Source of the DNA: Diphasiastrum complanatum
Lineage: Eukaryota > Streptophyta > Lycopodiopsida > Lycopodiales > Lycopodiaceae
Direction of reading: 5' to 3'
Assembly (NCBI GenBank): GCA_029204225.1
Contig: CM055100.1
Span: forward strand, 24,621,106 to 24,685,105
Length of the DNA stretch: 64,000 nucleotides
Under the pieces are notes generated by a model. That model did no database searches, was not told the origin of the DNA, and saw only the letters and a list, made by a program, of their open reading frames with translations. A program made the translations under genes and the position numbers. Positions 11,329 to 22,522 of this stretch are shown here, piece after piece; within the stretch, counting starts at the first letter, position 1; each line of letters starts with the position of its first letter.

Positions 11329-13838
11329 TGCAAGCGTCAGTTTTGTCTCAGCATTTTGGATCTTACCTCCGATTGCCTCGCTTCGTCTCCTCTTCTCACT
11401 CACTCGCTGGTATGTATGCTCTCTCTCAGCAAATGCATATTTGATTTTCTACAATGATGCTTTTTCATCCCCACAACAAGGTTAACTTACACAGCAATCA
11501 CTAAGTATCAGATTTGCTGCGCTGCTTGCAACAAATCTCTGTGTGATACTATAGCTTTAAGCTTTTTCTGTGGGTTATCATTAACAAAGGGGAAGATGGT
11601 CGTTAATCTACTAAGGTTTCTGTCAAACGTTTTCTTGAGGCTGTACAAGTAGCCAGATAGGGTTTGATGTTTGGGATTATTCAGCCACCTACACTTTCCA
11701 GGTCTGATAAGCAGACCATTGCTACAACTTTAAGCTGTATCTGATAGTTTTTGGAGTTTGCAAGACCTTATTTTCTCCAATGGCGCCTTTTTTTGGCTTC
11801 TACTAAAGTTTTGCTTCCATCAGAATGGCCAAATGCACATTTGTCATGATGTTTGCATCAGACATATTGTTCAGCAAAGGGTTCTTTGTGATAGGTGCAC
11901 CGTGCACCCTAACTAAATTAGAGCTTGGATTTGAACCTTTGTAAGCTGTTAGGTTCTGGACAGCCTTGGAAGAGGCAAGTGAGACTCACTAAAGCCTCAT
12001 TGAGGATGGATGAAACTCTTGGATATTGTGTCTTGAGTGGTATAAGGCAAGTCGCAGATCTGCACGAATACAAGGTCAGTTATGTTGGAATGTGCCATCT
12101 CATGCCTTTATTTTCTCATGCCCGTTTGATTACAATGAGTTGACATGACAGGGGTTGTCGTTCCAACTAGGTATGGTTGCTTGATCAATTCGGAGTGCTT
12201 CATGACGGGAAGAAGCCCTATCCTGGGGCCGTTGAGGCATGTATGGTTCTCTTTCTACTTTTTATTTAAAAATAAATACAACAGTGCATCTAGTTTTTTT
12301 GGTCCAGCTCACTTTAGAGGGTACATTTTTGGAGAGACGAGTCATATTTATGAAACACTTAATACATGTACTTCACAGTCTGTAAAAAAATGTAGCCGAC
12401 TTTTACCGTTCATACCATGACAGGTAAATTGATGCATGGCAGTGGAGATGCTGGCAAAATCAGGAGTAGAATTGGTTCTTCTGAGCAATTCCTCCAGGCG
12501 TTCAGAGGTCACGACAGAGAAGTTAGCATCTCTAGGATTTGATCCTAGTATCTTCTCAGGAATATTAACAAGTGGGGAATTGACTCATCGGTACCTTGAA
12601 AGGTCCTCTTCTACTAGATATACTGATAAATTGTGCATCATGATACCCAGACCAGATGCCTTGACAGTGTCATAGTCAATGATTATGTTTTTTGTCTTTG
12701 TGGAGGACAATATAGCCGGCAGGATCCATGGTTTTCGGCTTTGGGGCAGCGCTGTATTCACATAACTTGGAGTGCACGTGGCTCCATCTCTCTGGAGGTC
12801 ATCCTCGTAGTTCATTATGCATTCTGCTACTATAGTAGGAGTTTTATGCTTTGCTGAGATGTGAACTCTCAGCATAACAAATTTGTGATTGGAGTCTGGA
12901 CGAAACAGTGTATTTTTGGATTGAACGTAGTTTTATGATTGAGTTTATTTAGTGTTCAGGTAGGAACTGATCATGAGTGTATGGATTTTAGGGGTTAGGG
13001 TTGGAGATTGTAGAGGACCTTGAGCAAGCAGATTTTATTCTTGCTCATGGCACGGAAGCTTTGGGAAAAAGGGATGGTTACAATGTTGAACCTGTGTCAC
13101 TTGAAAAGCTAGAATTGTTACTTCAGATTGCATCAATGAGGCACATACCCATGATAATTGCCAATCCAGACCTTGTTACGGTTGAGACAAGAGTTCTTCG
13201 AACAATGCCAGGTGATGAACTCTGCAGTTGTAATTTGTCACTGACACCGCTATCACATCTAGTCTTTTGGTATGCTGGCAAACGTAGTTCAACTGAGTTG
13301 AAACTTGAAAACATTTTGAATTTACTGATTTTTTGGTATTTTCAGGCACCCTTGGAATGAAATATGAGCAGATGGGTGGTGAAGTGCGTTGGATGGGCAA
13401 GCCTGATCCAGTGAGCCAAACTTCCAATTCTTTTCTTTGAAAGGGCTTAGGTTTTCCCTTTTACAAATTGCGCCCAGCAAAAGATTGAGTTCCTTTAACA
13501 TCTGTTACCTGATTTGATGGCGGTGTAAAAACTTTGAAGTACTCAAAACTTCCAACTGATTCTGTTACTGCTTTATTTCACAGATTATCTATAGAGCTGT
13601 TGAAGAGATTACTAGTGTAGACGCAGCACTTACTGTTGCTGTTGGAGACTCTTTACACCATGATATTAGGGGAGCAAGTTCCTCTGGTATTGACTCTGTT
13701 TTTGTGGCTGGGGGAATACATGCTCAGGAGCTCCTTATTGATGAAATTGGAGCACCCCCAAACAAGCAAGCCTTGCTGTCACTTATACATAATGAAGGCA
13801 TATGTCCTTCGTATGTGATACCAACATTCTCATGGTAG
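11319..13838 (+). CDS. HAD-superfamily (subclass IIA) hydrolase, 8 exons, organelle-targeted
   Basis: Inferred exons: 11319-11409, 11980-12074, 12171-12240, 12443-12602, 12716-12797, 12992-13211, 13346-13410, 13584-13838. They total 1038 nt (345 aa), every junction keeps frame and every intron is GT-AG. Residues 1-30 are Ser/Arg-rich without acidic residues, like a plastid or mitochondrial transit peptide. HAD motif I is LLDQFGVLHDG (nucleophile D67; the usual second Asp is F69), motif II SNSSRR (S100), motif III Lys in MGKPDP (K258) and motif IV VGDSLHHDIRGA (D283, D288). TSGELTH and AHGTEALG blocks belong to the cap region of the TIGR01459-type IIA group. This group is presumed to dephosphorylate small metabolites; the substrate is unknown. 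The least certain junction is the acceptor of exon 2 (alternatives at 11964-11975). No stop or frameshift disturbs the spliced frame, so I judge it functional. It is the only intact host gene here. Confidence 0.85.
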
Positions 13839-14458
13839 GCCTGATTCAGTATTTGTTTTATGAATTCTACTTATACACATTACATCAGTTTCCATATCGG
13901 TGATTGTTGATAAGAGACATTTATGATAATGTTCCCTATAAAGATACATATGTATGACCCTTATGCATGTGTGTTTTTGGGAGCGCATAAGACTTTGTTG
14001 ATGAAAATGTGTCATCTAATTTGCTAATGAATCATGCATGTCTTTTGGCAGCACTGTTTTTGCCTTCATGTCGTTATATACCTGATTAAGTGCTCATATG
14101 ATTGTAGCCTATGAATGTAGCTGTCTTCATGCTTGATTGAATCTAGTGGAAAATGTAATTTGGAAGTTTACAACTTGTTGCCATATTGTTATCTTGATAA
14201 TAAGAACTTTTGAAATCAAATTAAAGTTTCAATCACAATTTGAATCATCACGAGAAATGGTACTTTGTACTTGAAAGCATCCGATGACGTATTTTATTCT
14301 TGTAAGTGCACAAAAACATAGTTTTTAAACCCCTTTCTTCTTGTGATTTCAAGTGATGAGTTATCAAGCCAATGGTCATTTGGACTCTAGCATTTTACAT
14401 CTGGATTATTAATTATACTCCATTGTGAGGACTATCATGCCACCTAAGATATGAAATT
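13839..14458 (+). other. 3' UTR and downstream flank of the HAD gene
   Basis: AT-rich sequence after the TAG stop. AATAAG/AATAAT-like words near 14198-14205 could serve polyadenylation. No other gene is seen. Confidence 0.4.
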
Positions 14459-14650
14459 ATGTCAAAACAAGATAAAGCTTCTAAAGAACAATGCCCTCAA
14501 ACAAATGTTGGAAAAGAACAAATGGGGGAGTATCCATTTCAGTCACTTATTGGATCTCTAATGTATGCCATGATTTGCACTAGGCTTGACTTGCATATGC
14601 AGTCAACACATTGTCTACTTCTGGAATAACACATTGGAAGGCACTTGTCA
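14459..14650 (+). pseudogene. copia RT/RNase H junction fragment
   Basis: The plus frame from 14459 reads a Lys/Gln-rich segment followed by EYPFQSLIGSLMYAMICTR, the copia block (YRSLIGSLMYLTxTRPD) at the end of reverse transcriptase. A one-base loss at about 14592 shifts the frame, after which YAVNTLSTSG continues the block. The fragment is isolated, about 190 bp, with no LTR adjacent. It matches a different copia lineage from the RT at 55486-56268, which reads SLIGSLIWLTITRPD. Confidence 0.75.
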
Positions 14651-14740
14651 ATACTTGTATATTATCTATTTTTTCTTAACTCTTGTGGACAACCTTGTTG
14701 GCTAGGATTAATTCATTTTTGCTTTTCTTTAGGCATTTTA

Positions 14741-14757
14741 TGTGTGTGTGTGTGTGT
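14741..14757. repeat. (TG)n microsatellite
   Basis: Seventeen bases of alternating TG between the copia fragment and the GC-rich hAT-like region. Confidence 0.9.
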
Positions 14758-14759
14758 AT

Positions 14760-15249
14760 CATTGCGTTCGTTCCGCTAGCCCAATGTTCCGAACGATGTC
14801 CGGAAGGCAAATTTTTTTCGCATTAAAATGCAATTTTTCTTTGTTGTTGGCCGCGTAGGTGTAGGAGAAGAAAATGTGGCAAATTTTTTACACATCCGAT
14901 TGCAACGATCCAAGGTGCTACGACTATCTATTCGACAAGGGGGATGCAGTGGGCACGGGAAACGAGCGTGGAGTGAGAAGCCTTCGATTCCAAGTTTTTG
15001 TTGCTTACACATTTCAATTTTCATGAGGGCTTAGCTCACAGGTCCAAGGTACAGGGCCTAGCCATGCAGGGGATACAGGTGCAAGGCCTAACCGCAGAGG
15101 GGACCAGCACCACCTTCTCATGACAATCACTCAGTGCTTGTCGCACGTGCAGGGGCACTTGGGCCTTTTGCCACTCCATCAGAGCCCTCACGACTATCAG
15201 CATCATCAGTTGCTAGTGTCACACCCTCAGATGTAGATCCTAGCACGGG
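14760..15249. other. GC-rich flank of hAT-like remnant
   Basis: Composition changes sharply at about 14760 from AT-rich to GC-rich. No domain recognised. The boundary may be the 5' limit of the hAT-like remnant or of a captured segment. Confidence 0.3.
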
Positions 15250-16020
15250 TGGGGAGAGACACACCATTTGTCGTGCCATCAACAAATGCACCTCCAGCCA
15301 CGTCAGAGCTCCAATGCTTGGTGGAGAGAGTGCTGTCGCAAGAGCAGAGCAAACGACTGGTCTATGTGTCCAGCAATGTAGTGATGCTACGACGATACGA
15401 TAGAGACAGAGGCCTGTTGGAGGTTCGTTTGCCCCACCCTTGCTTGCCTTGAATATTCTTCAGGTCATTGCTAGTTTTCTGGTATTTTTATTAGCTCTGC
15501 AATGAAACTTGTATGGTGACTCGATATTTGTCATGGTTGTAGGTGAACCCTGACTCCTACATGCTCGACGCGAATGCAACCTTATTACTAGACGCAGTCC
15601 GATGTCGACGAGAAGATCCTTCGAGAGTTGCACTAACGTATGGATGCCGAAGCTTTGCACGACTCCAACAGAGAGCGGTTGAGAGGAGACGAGTGAGGGA
15701 GGAGGGAGGAGATGAAGAGATTCATCGGGGGGGGAGGAGGAGGAGGAGTTCCGAGCTGACTATGAGGAGTGGGTGTATGAGCATGAGGAGGCTGTGGGGG
15801 GGATGCAGAGGGAGTTGAGGGAGATGATCCTTGGGATTTTGACATGGAGCAGTTGCTAGTGGACCTTGATGCAAAGATATTGGCAGAGCCATTTTTTCCA
15901 CTAATTAGGCGTAGGGGCCCCCCAAAGGTAGAGCGAGAGGGGCTTGGGTTTGTTGTTTGTAGACAGGAGCGGGGTGTCACATGCAGCTGTAGGCCAGTCA
16001 TCCAGTTCGTAGGGCCTTCG
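15250..16020 (+). pseudogene. hAT-like transposase C-terminal remnant
   Basis: The plus frame through 15249-15452 contains LVERVLSQEQSKRLVYVSSN followed by VVMLRRYDRDRG. This resembles the C-terminal dimerisation region of plant hAT transposases, in which a 'RLxKLVYVHYNMRLR' block is followed by an acidic tail. A segment with intron-like borders (about 15440-15542, ending TTGTAG) precedes VNPDSYMLDANATLLLDAVR. Further downstream the pieces give a Glu-rich run and DDPWDFDMEQLLVDLDAKIL, as in such tails. Frames shift several times and the zinc-finger and catalytic regions are absent. Without a database search the family call is tentative. The region is markedly GC-richer than its neighbours. 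Confidence 0.4.
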
Positions 16021-16429
16021 TAGGGTGTGGGACCTGGGACCTTAGACACGCATACACTACGAGCTAGGGTTAGCGGCAAGAGTGAGGAGATTAGAGGCAG
16101 TCGGGGGGTGGCAGAGGGAGAGGGAGAGGGACAGAAGAGAGCCAGGGTGTGGGGTGAGGGACAGAGGCAGGGGCATGAGCAGTGGCACACAGACGTAGAG
16201 CCGATGCATCACCACCACCAACATCAGTCTCGTCACCAGACATAGAGTTCCTATTTCATTCTAGCACAGAGTCAGATGATTCTGACTATCAGTCAGAGGA
16301 GACAATATCTAGATGATTCTGTATCATATTATTGTTATCATTTCATTGAATTGGACTACTTCGTTGCTTTGGTGCACGCGATTGTATATATTCGTATTTT
16401 TGCATGTGTCTTATCTCTTCAGTATGGTT

Positions 16430-16795
16430 CATTATGGTTGTTTTAGCTCTTATTCAGCTAAAGTAGAGAGTCAAAAGTATTAGAAACAGACGACCGGTTG
16501 GCATCCTTCGTGTGTGAGTCCAACATTGGGCCTTAGGCTAATAAGTGCCATGGAGCGCAATTATCAAATAAAGTACTTTGAATTTAGCTTTTGTAAAGTT
16601 CCTAAGTTGGGAAACACTTCTTGTCCTCAAGAAACACAAAGTGATCTTGACGGTCAAGATCGTGATCCTGATGGAACTTCAGTAGCCAATCAGAGTGAAG
16701 GCGACTCACCTCTCAAATCTATAAGAGGGAGCCATTTCCTTTGTATTTGATCATCTTCTACTCTTCCTAATAAAACTTTGTCCATTTCATCTTGG

Positions 16796-16798
<3 letters not shown>
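16430..16798 (+). repeat. LTR-like fragment
   Basis: The segment has LTR-like architecture: a block with GAGTCCAACATTGGGCC, then a CTATAAGAGGGAGCC TATA-type box near 16720, then TTTGTATTTGATCATC and a polyadenylation-like AATAAAACTTTG near 16770. Neither end nor a primer site can be defined, because a CT microsatellite follows. Confidence 0.35.

Positions 16799-16861
<63 letters not shown>
16799..16861. repeat. (CT)n microsatellite
   Basis: About 63 bp of uninterrupted CT repeat at the end of the LTR-like fragment. Confidence 0.95.
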
Positions 16862-16868
<7 letters not shown>

Positions 16869-17067
16869 CAACCATGAACACCTAGTATTCAACAAAATCT
16901 TCTGCAAAATTTTTGAAAAATTCGAAAAAATTATATTGGAATTTCCCACAAGAAATGCAGCCATCTGACACCCACATTGGCAACAGAAAAAAGCGTTATG
17001 GGGCACATTTTGGGACAAAATCTTGAAACGCGTTGAGGGACGCATTCCGTAATGGAGGGTGCAACTA

Positions 17068-17070
<3 letters not shown>

Positions 17071-17104
<34 letters not shown>
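17071..17104. repeat. (TA)n microsatellite
   Basis: Thirty-four bases of alternating TA. Confidence 0.95.
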
Positions 17105-17106
<2 letters not shown>

Positions 17107-17424
17107 ATGGATGTAGTGGAAGGACATTAAAATGTTGTTTAACATGCATAACAACATGATATCAGATTTTTGCCATTGAAACCAAATTTTTTTAAGCTCT
17201 ATAAAAATTTGCAAACATCTAAGAAACAATCAAAACATTGAAAAAACAAAAAAGATGTTGGCAATTCCTATACTTTGCTGGCTTTTCCAAACAGTGAAAC
17301 TATGGTTCTACTATCAATAAAAAAATTTGGAAATAAAATAAGTTTTTTGGCAATTTCACGAGCTTTCTTGCAATTTTATTGGCAATTTGTAATATAATTT
17401 AGCAAAACTTGTTCTACACATAAT

Positions 17425-17535
17425 CAAGATCAATGTTTTTAATGAGCTCCTCATAGAATTGAAGGGAGTCACTACAAGAAAGGAGGCTTGGGATATGTTA
17501 CAAGGTTTTGATAAATGTAATGGTAAAATAAAATC
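17425..17535 (+). pseudogene. copia gag-like scrap
   Basis: One plus frame reads NELLIELKGVTTRKEAWDML, resembling the copia gag (UBN2) block in which a Thr-Ala-Lys-Glu-Ala-Trp-Asp motif is typical. Flanking sequence to about 18180 is too decayed to read. Family assignment is tentative. Confidence 0.35.
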
Positions 17536-18183
17536 CACAAATTTTTTTTTAAAAGAAAAATAAAATGCGTTGAGGACATTCTATTTGACGAAAGAAGTAA
17601 TATAGGAGTAATGCATAACAGAAGTTTGGATAAGCTCATAGGTAGAGTGTGCTACAATGGTAGATAGTAAGTCAAACAAAAGAAATATCAACAATACAAA
17701 TGGTAGGGCATAACACGTCCATGGTCAATAAGAATGGCAAAAGAAGAAAGAAATTTTAAGAACATAAGTTTATACGTCTGACATCCATTTTTTATTTAAC
17801 CAAATGTGATTTAAAAAAATGAAGCTAACGATGAAAGAACATTGATTGACTGACCATTTTAAAGATTGAAAGATAAGTGGAGAAAAAGATTAATTGCTTC
17901 TAATAAAAGTCAAGAACCAAAGCTAGGACTTGTAGTGAATGTCAAGCATAATCAATGGAGGGAAATAATGACATTAGGAGATGATTGTCAGATAGAAATG
18001 ACGCAATAAAAACCAAAAGAATGTGGGTTGTAGTGGAGCAATTGAAGAATGGAAGGATTGAAAAATGAAGGGGACTATAGTGGAACTAGAGTAGGTGAAA
18101 TTTGCAAGTGCATGTCTTCAGATTTTCAAAACTATCATGAGCCATGAGAAATTTCAAGAAACAAACCTCCAAGCAAGTGGTGT
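17536..18183. other. AT-rich region, no gene seen
   Basis: Possibly decayed continuation of the copia gag scrap. No open frame or repeat worth naming. Confidence 0.3.
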
Positions 18184-18196
18184 TAACTATCATGTT

Positions 18197-18284
18197 CATG
18201 CTTCTTGGTTTCCAAGGGGAGGCTTGAACTTGGGACCAAAGAAACTTTGGATGTCAAGCTAACCAACTGGGCCAATCCGTTGGA
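18197..18284 (-). mobile_element. short tRNA-derived SINE, copy 1
   Basis: 88 bp, flanked by the 13-bp direct repeat TAACTATCATGTT (18184-18196 and 18285-18297). On the minus strand it has a tRNA-like A box (TGGCCCAGTTGGTTAG) and a B box (GTTCAAGCC), with the hairpin CCAAAG-TTT-CTTTGG between them, and ends CCAAGAAG. It matches the copy at 40935-41020 over its whole length with a few substitutions. The long TSD fits LINE-driven retroposition by the SINE mechanism. Confidence 0.8.
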
Positions 18285-18297
18285 TAACTATCATGTT

Positions 18298-19371
18298 TCA
18301 ATTTGAAAGAATTGCAAGAGGGAATTATGGAAGACATAAGCGCCTATTATAGATAATACAAATTTGACTATGTAAAACATTTTAGATCATCTTTAAGCCA
18401 AAAGACAAAATGGAGTAAATGTGATTCCTACTTTTTATACCTAAAACTTAGTGGTTTAATCAAAAGATATGTTGATTGTAATTCTATATATATTTTGCAT
18501 GAAATTACAGGTAGGCTTTGGAATGAATGTAAGATCAATGGAGAACAGATGGTGGCTATGGGTGACTTGGGAAGTGGATACGAAGACCCTATCGAGAAGA
18601 TAACAAAGAATTAGAGCCCATAATGAGTGCAAGCCCTAAAATGGAGTGCCCATTTAGTTCCACGAGACAACAATAAAGCTATACCACATCTAAGCCCATG
18701 TGATTAGATCTAGAATAGTTAGGAAGCAGAAGGAGGACATTGGAAAAGCGTGCAACATGTAAGCAATAGTTGGAGGGAAGAAGAACTAAAAGAAGATGGG
18801 CATAGAAGAAAATCAGATGTCAGTTTCATAAAGATGACTTTTGAGAAGAAATAGCTAATTAGTGTGCAAGCTTTATGTGAGGAGTTGTTATTTTGTTCGC
18901 AAGAAATATGTCTTGTAAGAGTAGTAGAGCTATCCTTTTGTGTGAGAGATATTGAACAACATGACTGCTTTATTATTTGGCCCTTCAACAAGGAGAGTTT
19001 CGGAGTTCTTGCAATTTGCTCATCAAGATTAGCCAAGATATGTTTTTTTTTTCTTTTCCCTTGATGACTGGCTCTTTCTGGTGTGTTTTCTCCATTGGGC
19101 GAGAGAGGGAGAATTGGCTCTATTGTACAAAGCCAAGGCACATAAGGGAAAACTCAAGTTTCTAGGAAAATGACCATACAAGGTAGTGGAGATTTGGCCC
19201 AATGGCCCAATCATTCTCGCCTACCTACAAGGCAAATTATTTGACACACCATCAACGGCAGCAGGTTGCGTCACTACTACCCAACCGATGTTCAGCTTAG
19301 GGATGAGTCTCATGCACCATCGTTGTCGTCTTCATCTTCTCAAGAGGAGCCATGAGAACCACATTAAGATA
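18298..19371. other. region without recognised gene
   Basis: Mixed AT-rich sequence. Several open frames of 60-140 codons overlap on both strands between 18719 and 19377, but none shows a motif or a consistent codon pattern. Confidence 0.3.
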
Positions 19372-20050
19372 GACTAGGTATGCGTAGATTAGTCTTAGCC
19401 TAGTTTTTCCTTTGGTTGTTGTCATACTTAGTTAGTCTAGATAGCAATAGATTGAGGTCGACATTAAAAGTTAGAATAAGTCAGTCGGTAATGTAGAATA
19501 GGACTTAGATAGTCAGTAACCAGATTCTAGGTTAGCTAGATCAGTCCTAGATCAAGTCCTCCGTGTTGTAGATTAGCTAGAGTCAAAATAGCTAAAATAG
19601 TTTAGATTAGTCTCGTTAGGAGTAGATCACTTAGCTAGATCAGACAACAAGTAGATCAGACAGCCTTAGGTAAGTGAGATTAATCCTTGCAATAAGGTAG
19701 TTGGATTAGTCTCTGCCTAGTTAGGTAGATTAGACTTTGATTAGGTCCATAGTGATTAGCTAGCTTGGATTAGTTAGATCAAATCAGATTAGGCAATTTA
19801 GGTCCAATTAGCTAGGTAGATCAGCCGTAGGATAGCTAGAACCACTTACTTAGGCAGGATCCCCTTAGCTAGGCATGTCCCCTAGTGTGCTTAGTCTAGT
19901 AGGGAATGTAATTGTAGGCTAGATAGGTTGTTAGAGTAGAGGCTTAACATGATTAAGTTAGATAGATTAGCGATCAATAGGTTAGCCAGTATTAGGAATT
20001 TAACTCTTAGTCAAAAGGGACATAGCATAGTTATGATAGATAAGTTAGAA
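19372..20050. repeat. cryptic repeat rich in TTAGNTAGATYAG words
   Basis: About 680 bp in which TTAG/CTAG/AGATTAG/AGATCAG words recur at short irregular spacing (for example GTTAGCTAGATCAG near 19532, TTAGCTAGATCAG near 19631, TTAGGTAGATTAG near 19720). It looks like a decayed simple-sequence array of a 6-7 bp core. No coding. Confidence 0.6.
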
Positions 20051-20479
20051 ACTGTGCCATAGTACCACTGTAGAAAACGTGCAACTTATATGGATGACCC
20101 CTGTCCAATATACATTTTCCCTTCTAGACCTACCCCCTTTGTAAAAGTACTCCAAAAATATCCGAGACGACTTAAACAAAGCTTTACTGTTATTCAGTCC
20201 CTAACCTTGTCCTAAATGATCTCCTACTACAGATGTGTGCATGGTCATTCTTGTCCAAAACAATCCCAGTCTAAATCAAAGATAGTCTATATTTTGGACA
20301 AAACTGCCATGTTTAGTAAACAACAGGAGATTCTGACTAGAAAATCTTGGCAAACGATGGGAAACAGACAATGCACACAATGATTATTGACCATTTGGCA
20401 TTGATAGGACCAATTTTCAAAAATAGTAGTAGGCGAGTAACAACCTTTGTCTATAAATACACAAGAAAAACCAAGTATA

Positions 20480-20760
20480 TTACTTGCCATTACTCGCTAA
20501 TAACTCACGCTCCCTAATTTTTCACCAATCTCGTTTATTACTCGCCTTCATTACTTGCCACTTCTCCTGAGCACTCCTGACACCATCTGTCATCACATAA
20601 TTTCTCGCCGAATTATTTGTCTCCATTACACACGAATGCTCATTACTCACCATCCAAATTACTCGTCACTTCGCCCACAACCATTTCTCACCATTTTCTT
20701 TATCATAATCACTCGCATAATTACTTGCCCCATTACTCGCCATCAGCCTTTTGATCATAT
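20480..20760 (+). repeat. degenerate ATTACTCGCC repeat
   Basis: At least eight near-copies of ATTACTCGCC/ATTACTTGCC occur in 280 bp (for example 20480, 20498, 20538, 20551, 20642, 20716, 20732). Spacing is irregular, so this is a motif cluster or a decayed tandem array. Confidence 0.6.
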
Positions 20761-21289
20761 TTTCAGTCAGATCTACTTCCACTGCCTTCAAATCCTTTCT
20801 GATGGCACTGAAATGATGTCTTCCAAATGGCCCCGCCTCTTCAGGTCAGCGCGTGTGCTTCACGAGAAGTGTTGTAGCCTCAACCTCGCTGACCTCATCA
20901 TCCAACCCAACTTTATCTTCCAAGACATCCATTGATAATGCGACATCGCCATCAGCCTCCCAACACACCACTACCTCTACCTCCCTCAAGCGTGAAGAGA
21001 GAAAAACATCTCTGCACTTTGTTTGATGAACTCCTTCCCAACTCCATTCCTAATACATCTTTTTGCCTCTGTATACAAAGCAAGAGCTCCGAAACCTTCA
21101 CACAGCCGACTACGTGTCCTAAGTGCGCTAGCCTAGCATCAATGGAGATCCCAGTCACTCAGGATGTACCTAGAGTCCAGCAAGAAAGAGAGGACAAATT
21201 ATGATAACCCCTTTGCCGAGCTAGTGGCCAAGGCCCTCAACATCCCACACACGTCCTTCCTGCCACAAACCCGTGCCTTTGCTAAGAAC

Positions 21290-22026
21290 TGTGAAGAATT
21301 GGAAAAGATTATCTATGTTAGATATAGGGGTCTTATGTTTTTTATATCAAGCATCTAGGTGTAGGATGTTGATAGGAATAAATTTGGCATAGATGGCAAA
21401 TTATGCACTTCCACTTGTAATGCCACTATTGAGCCAAAATAGAGTAAGAGGCTAAACACGTGCCAATTAGAGTGTAGACAAGTGTAAAGTTTTTGTTTGA
21501 TGAATTCCAAGAGGTCCAATAGGATTTAGAGGTGGAACCTTGTGAGGTCCAATAGGAAATTGAGGTGTGCTTGAATATAGTCCAATAGAATTAAGAGGTG
21601 TATGGTTCAATGATCCAATAGGATCAAGAGGTGACAAAATATGGTCCAATCATAGTTAAGCATAGTGGTAGCTCGTGGATCTACTAGTATCATTGTACTC
21701 CTCATTTTGAATCTAATTGATTTGGTGATTTCATGGATTTTGTGAGTTATTGGATTTCTAGCTTTCTCTCTCTACCCGAGATCTCATGATGCTTTTTCTC
21801 TCTCTACCAGAGGAGAGCAGCTTGTTTTTACTTAGATTATTTTTTGAATACTTCCCACACGTGTGAGTGAGAGTTGGAAGTGATTGAATGCATGTAGTAG
21901 TGTGTTTTTGCCATAGGATCTAAGATTGATCTTGAATCTCAATCTAGTCTTGATCTTGGTGCATCTACACACCTTAGGAGATCACAAGTACATGTTGTGG
22001 ACAATCCACACGTGTGAAATTTAACA
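21290..22026 (+). mobile_element. solo LTR, copia family B (737-bp type)
   Basis: Starts TGTGAAGAATTGG and ends TTTAACA, flanked by a perfect 5-bp duplication AGAAC (21285-21289 and 22027-22031). It matches the LTRs at 53595-54331 and 56275-57011, also 737 bp. A solo LTR forms by recombination between the two LTRs of a full element. Confidence 0.95.
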
Positions 22027-22522
22027 AGAACAATGTTTCAGTATATTTTTTTTCTTATTGCACAGACGTCAAAATAGAAACCGATGATGGATACCTGATC
22101 TCGTAGAATAGAAATCCTAATCTCCATGAGCCCATTGAGTTCCTCTCTGCCACCCTCATCGTGAGCTCCCATCGCCCCCTACACATTCCCAAGCTCATCG
22201 TGGTCATGGTGACCATGATGGATTTCCCGAACACCGTTTATGATTGGGCTATAGATTCGATCAAAGAACTGCAAGCTGATTTCAAGTGCTAGAACAGGAT
22301 CACCTACGGTGGTCTTATCACTGCTATGATCATCAAACACCTCGAAGCCATTAGTGGTCAAACCCCTAGCCATTGCCACATCCCAACCAAGCCATTGCCA
22401 CATCCCAACCATGCCCAGAAGACACCATTGCATAGCTTGAAGCTCGCCAACAATCTCCTATCTTCACAACATTCCCATCCCCACCACCCATATTCGCCCA
22501 CACAAGCCCCGCCAACACTTTG

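Noticed and set aside
15633-16190. 185-codon minus frame rich in Pro and Ser
   Set aside because: It is the shadow of the GC-rich, Glu/Arg-coding plus strand of the hAT-like remnant.
18719-19141. 140-codon minus frame
   Set aside because: No motif, overlaps several unrelated frames of similar length, and its composition looks random.
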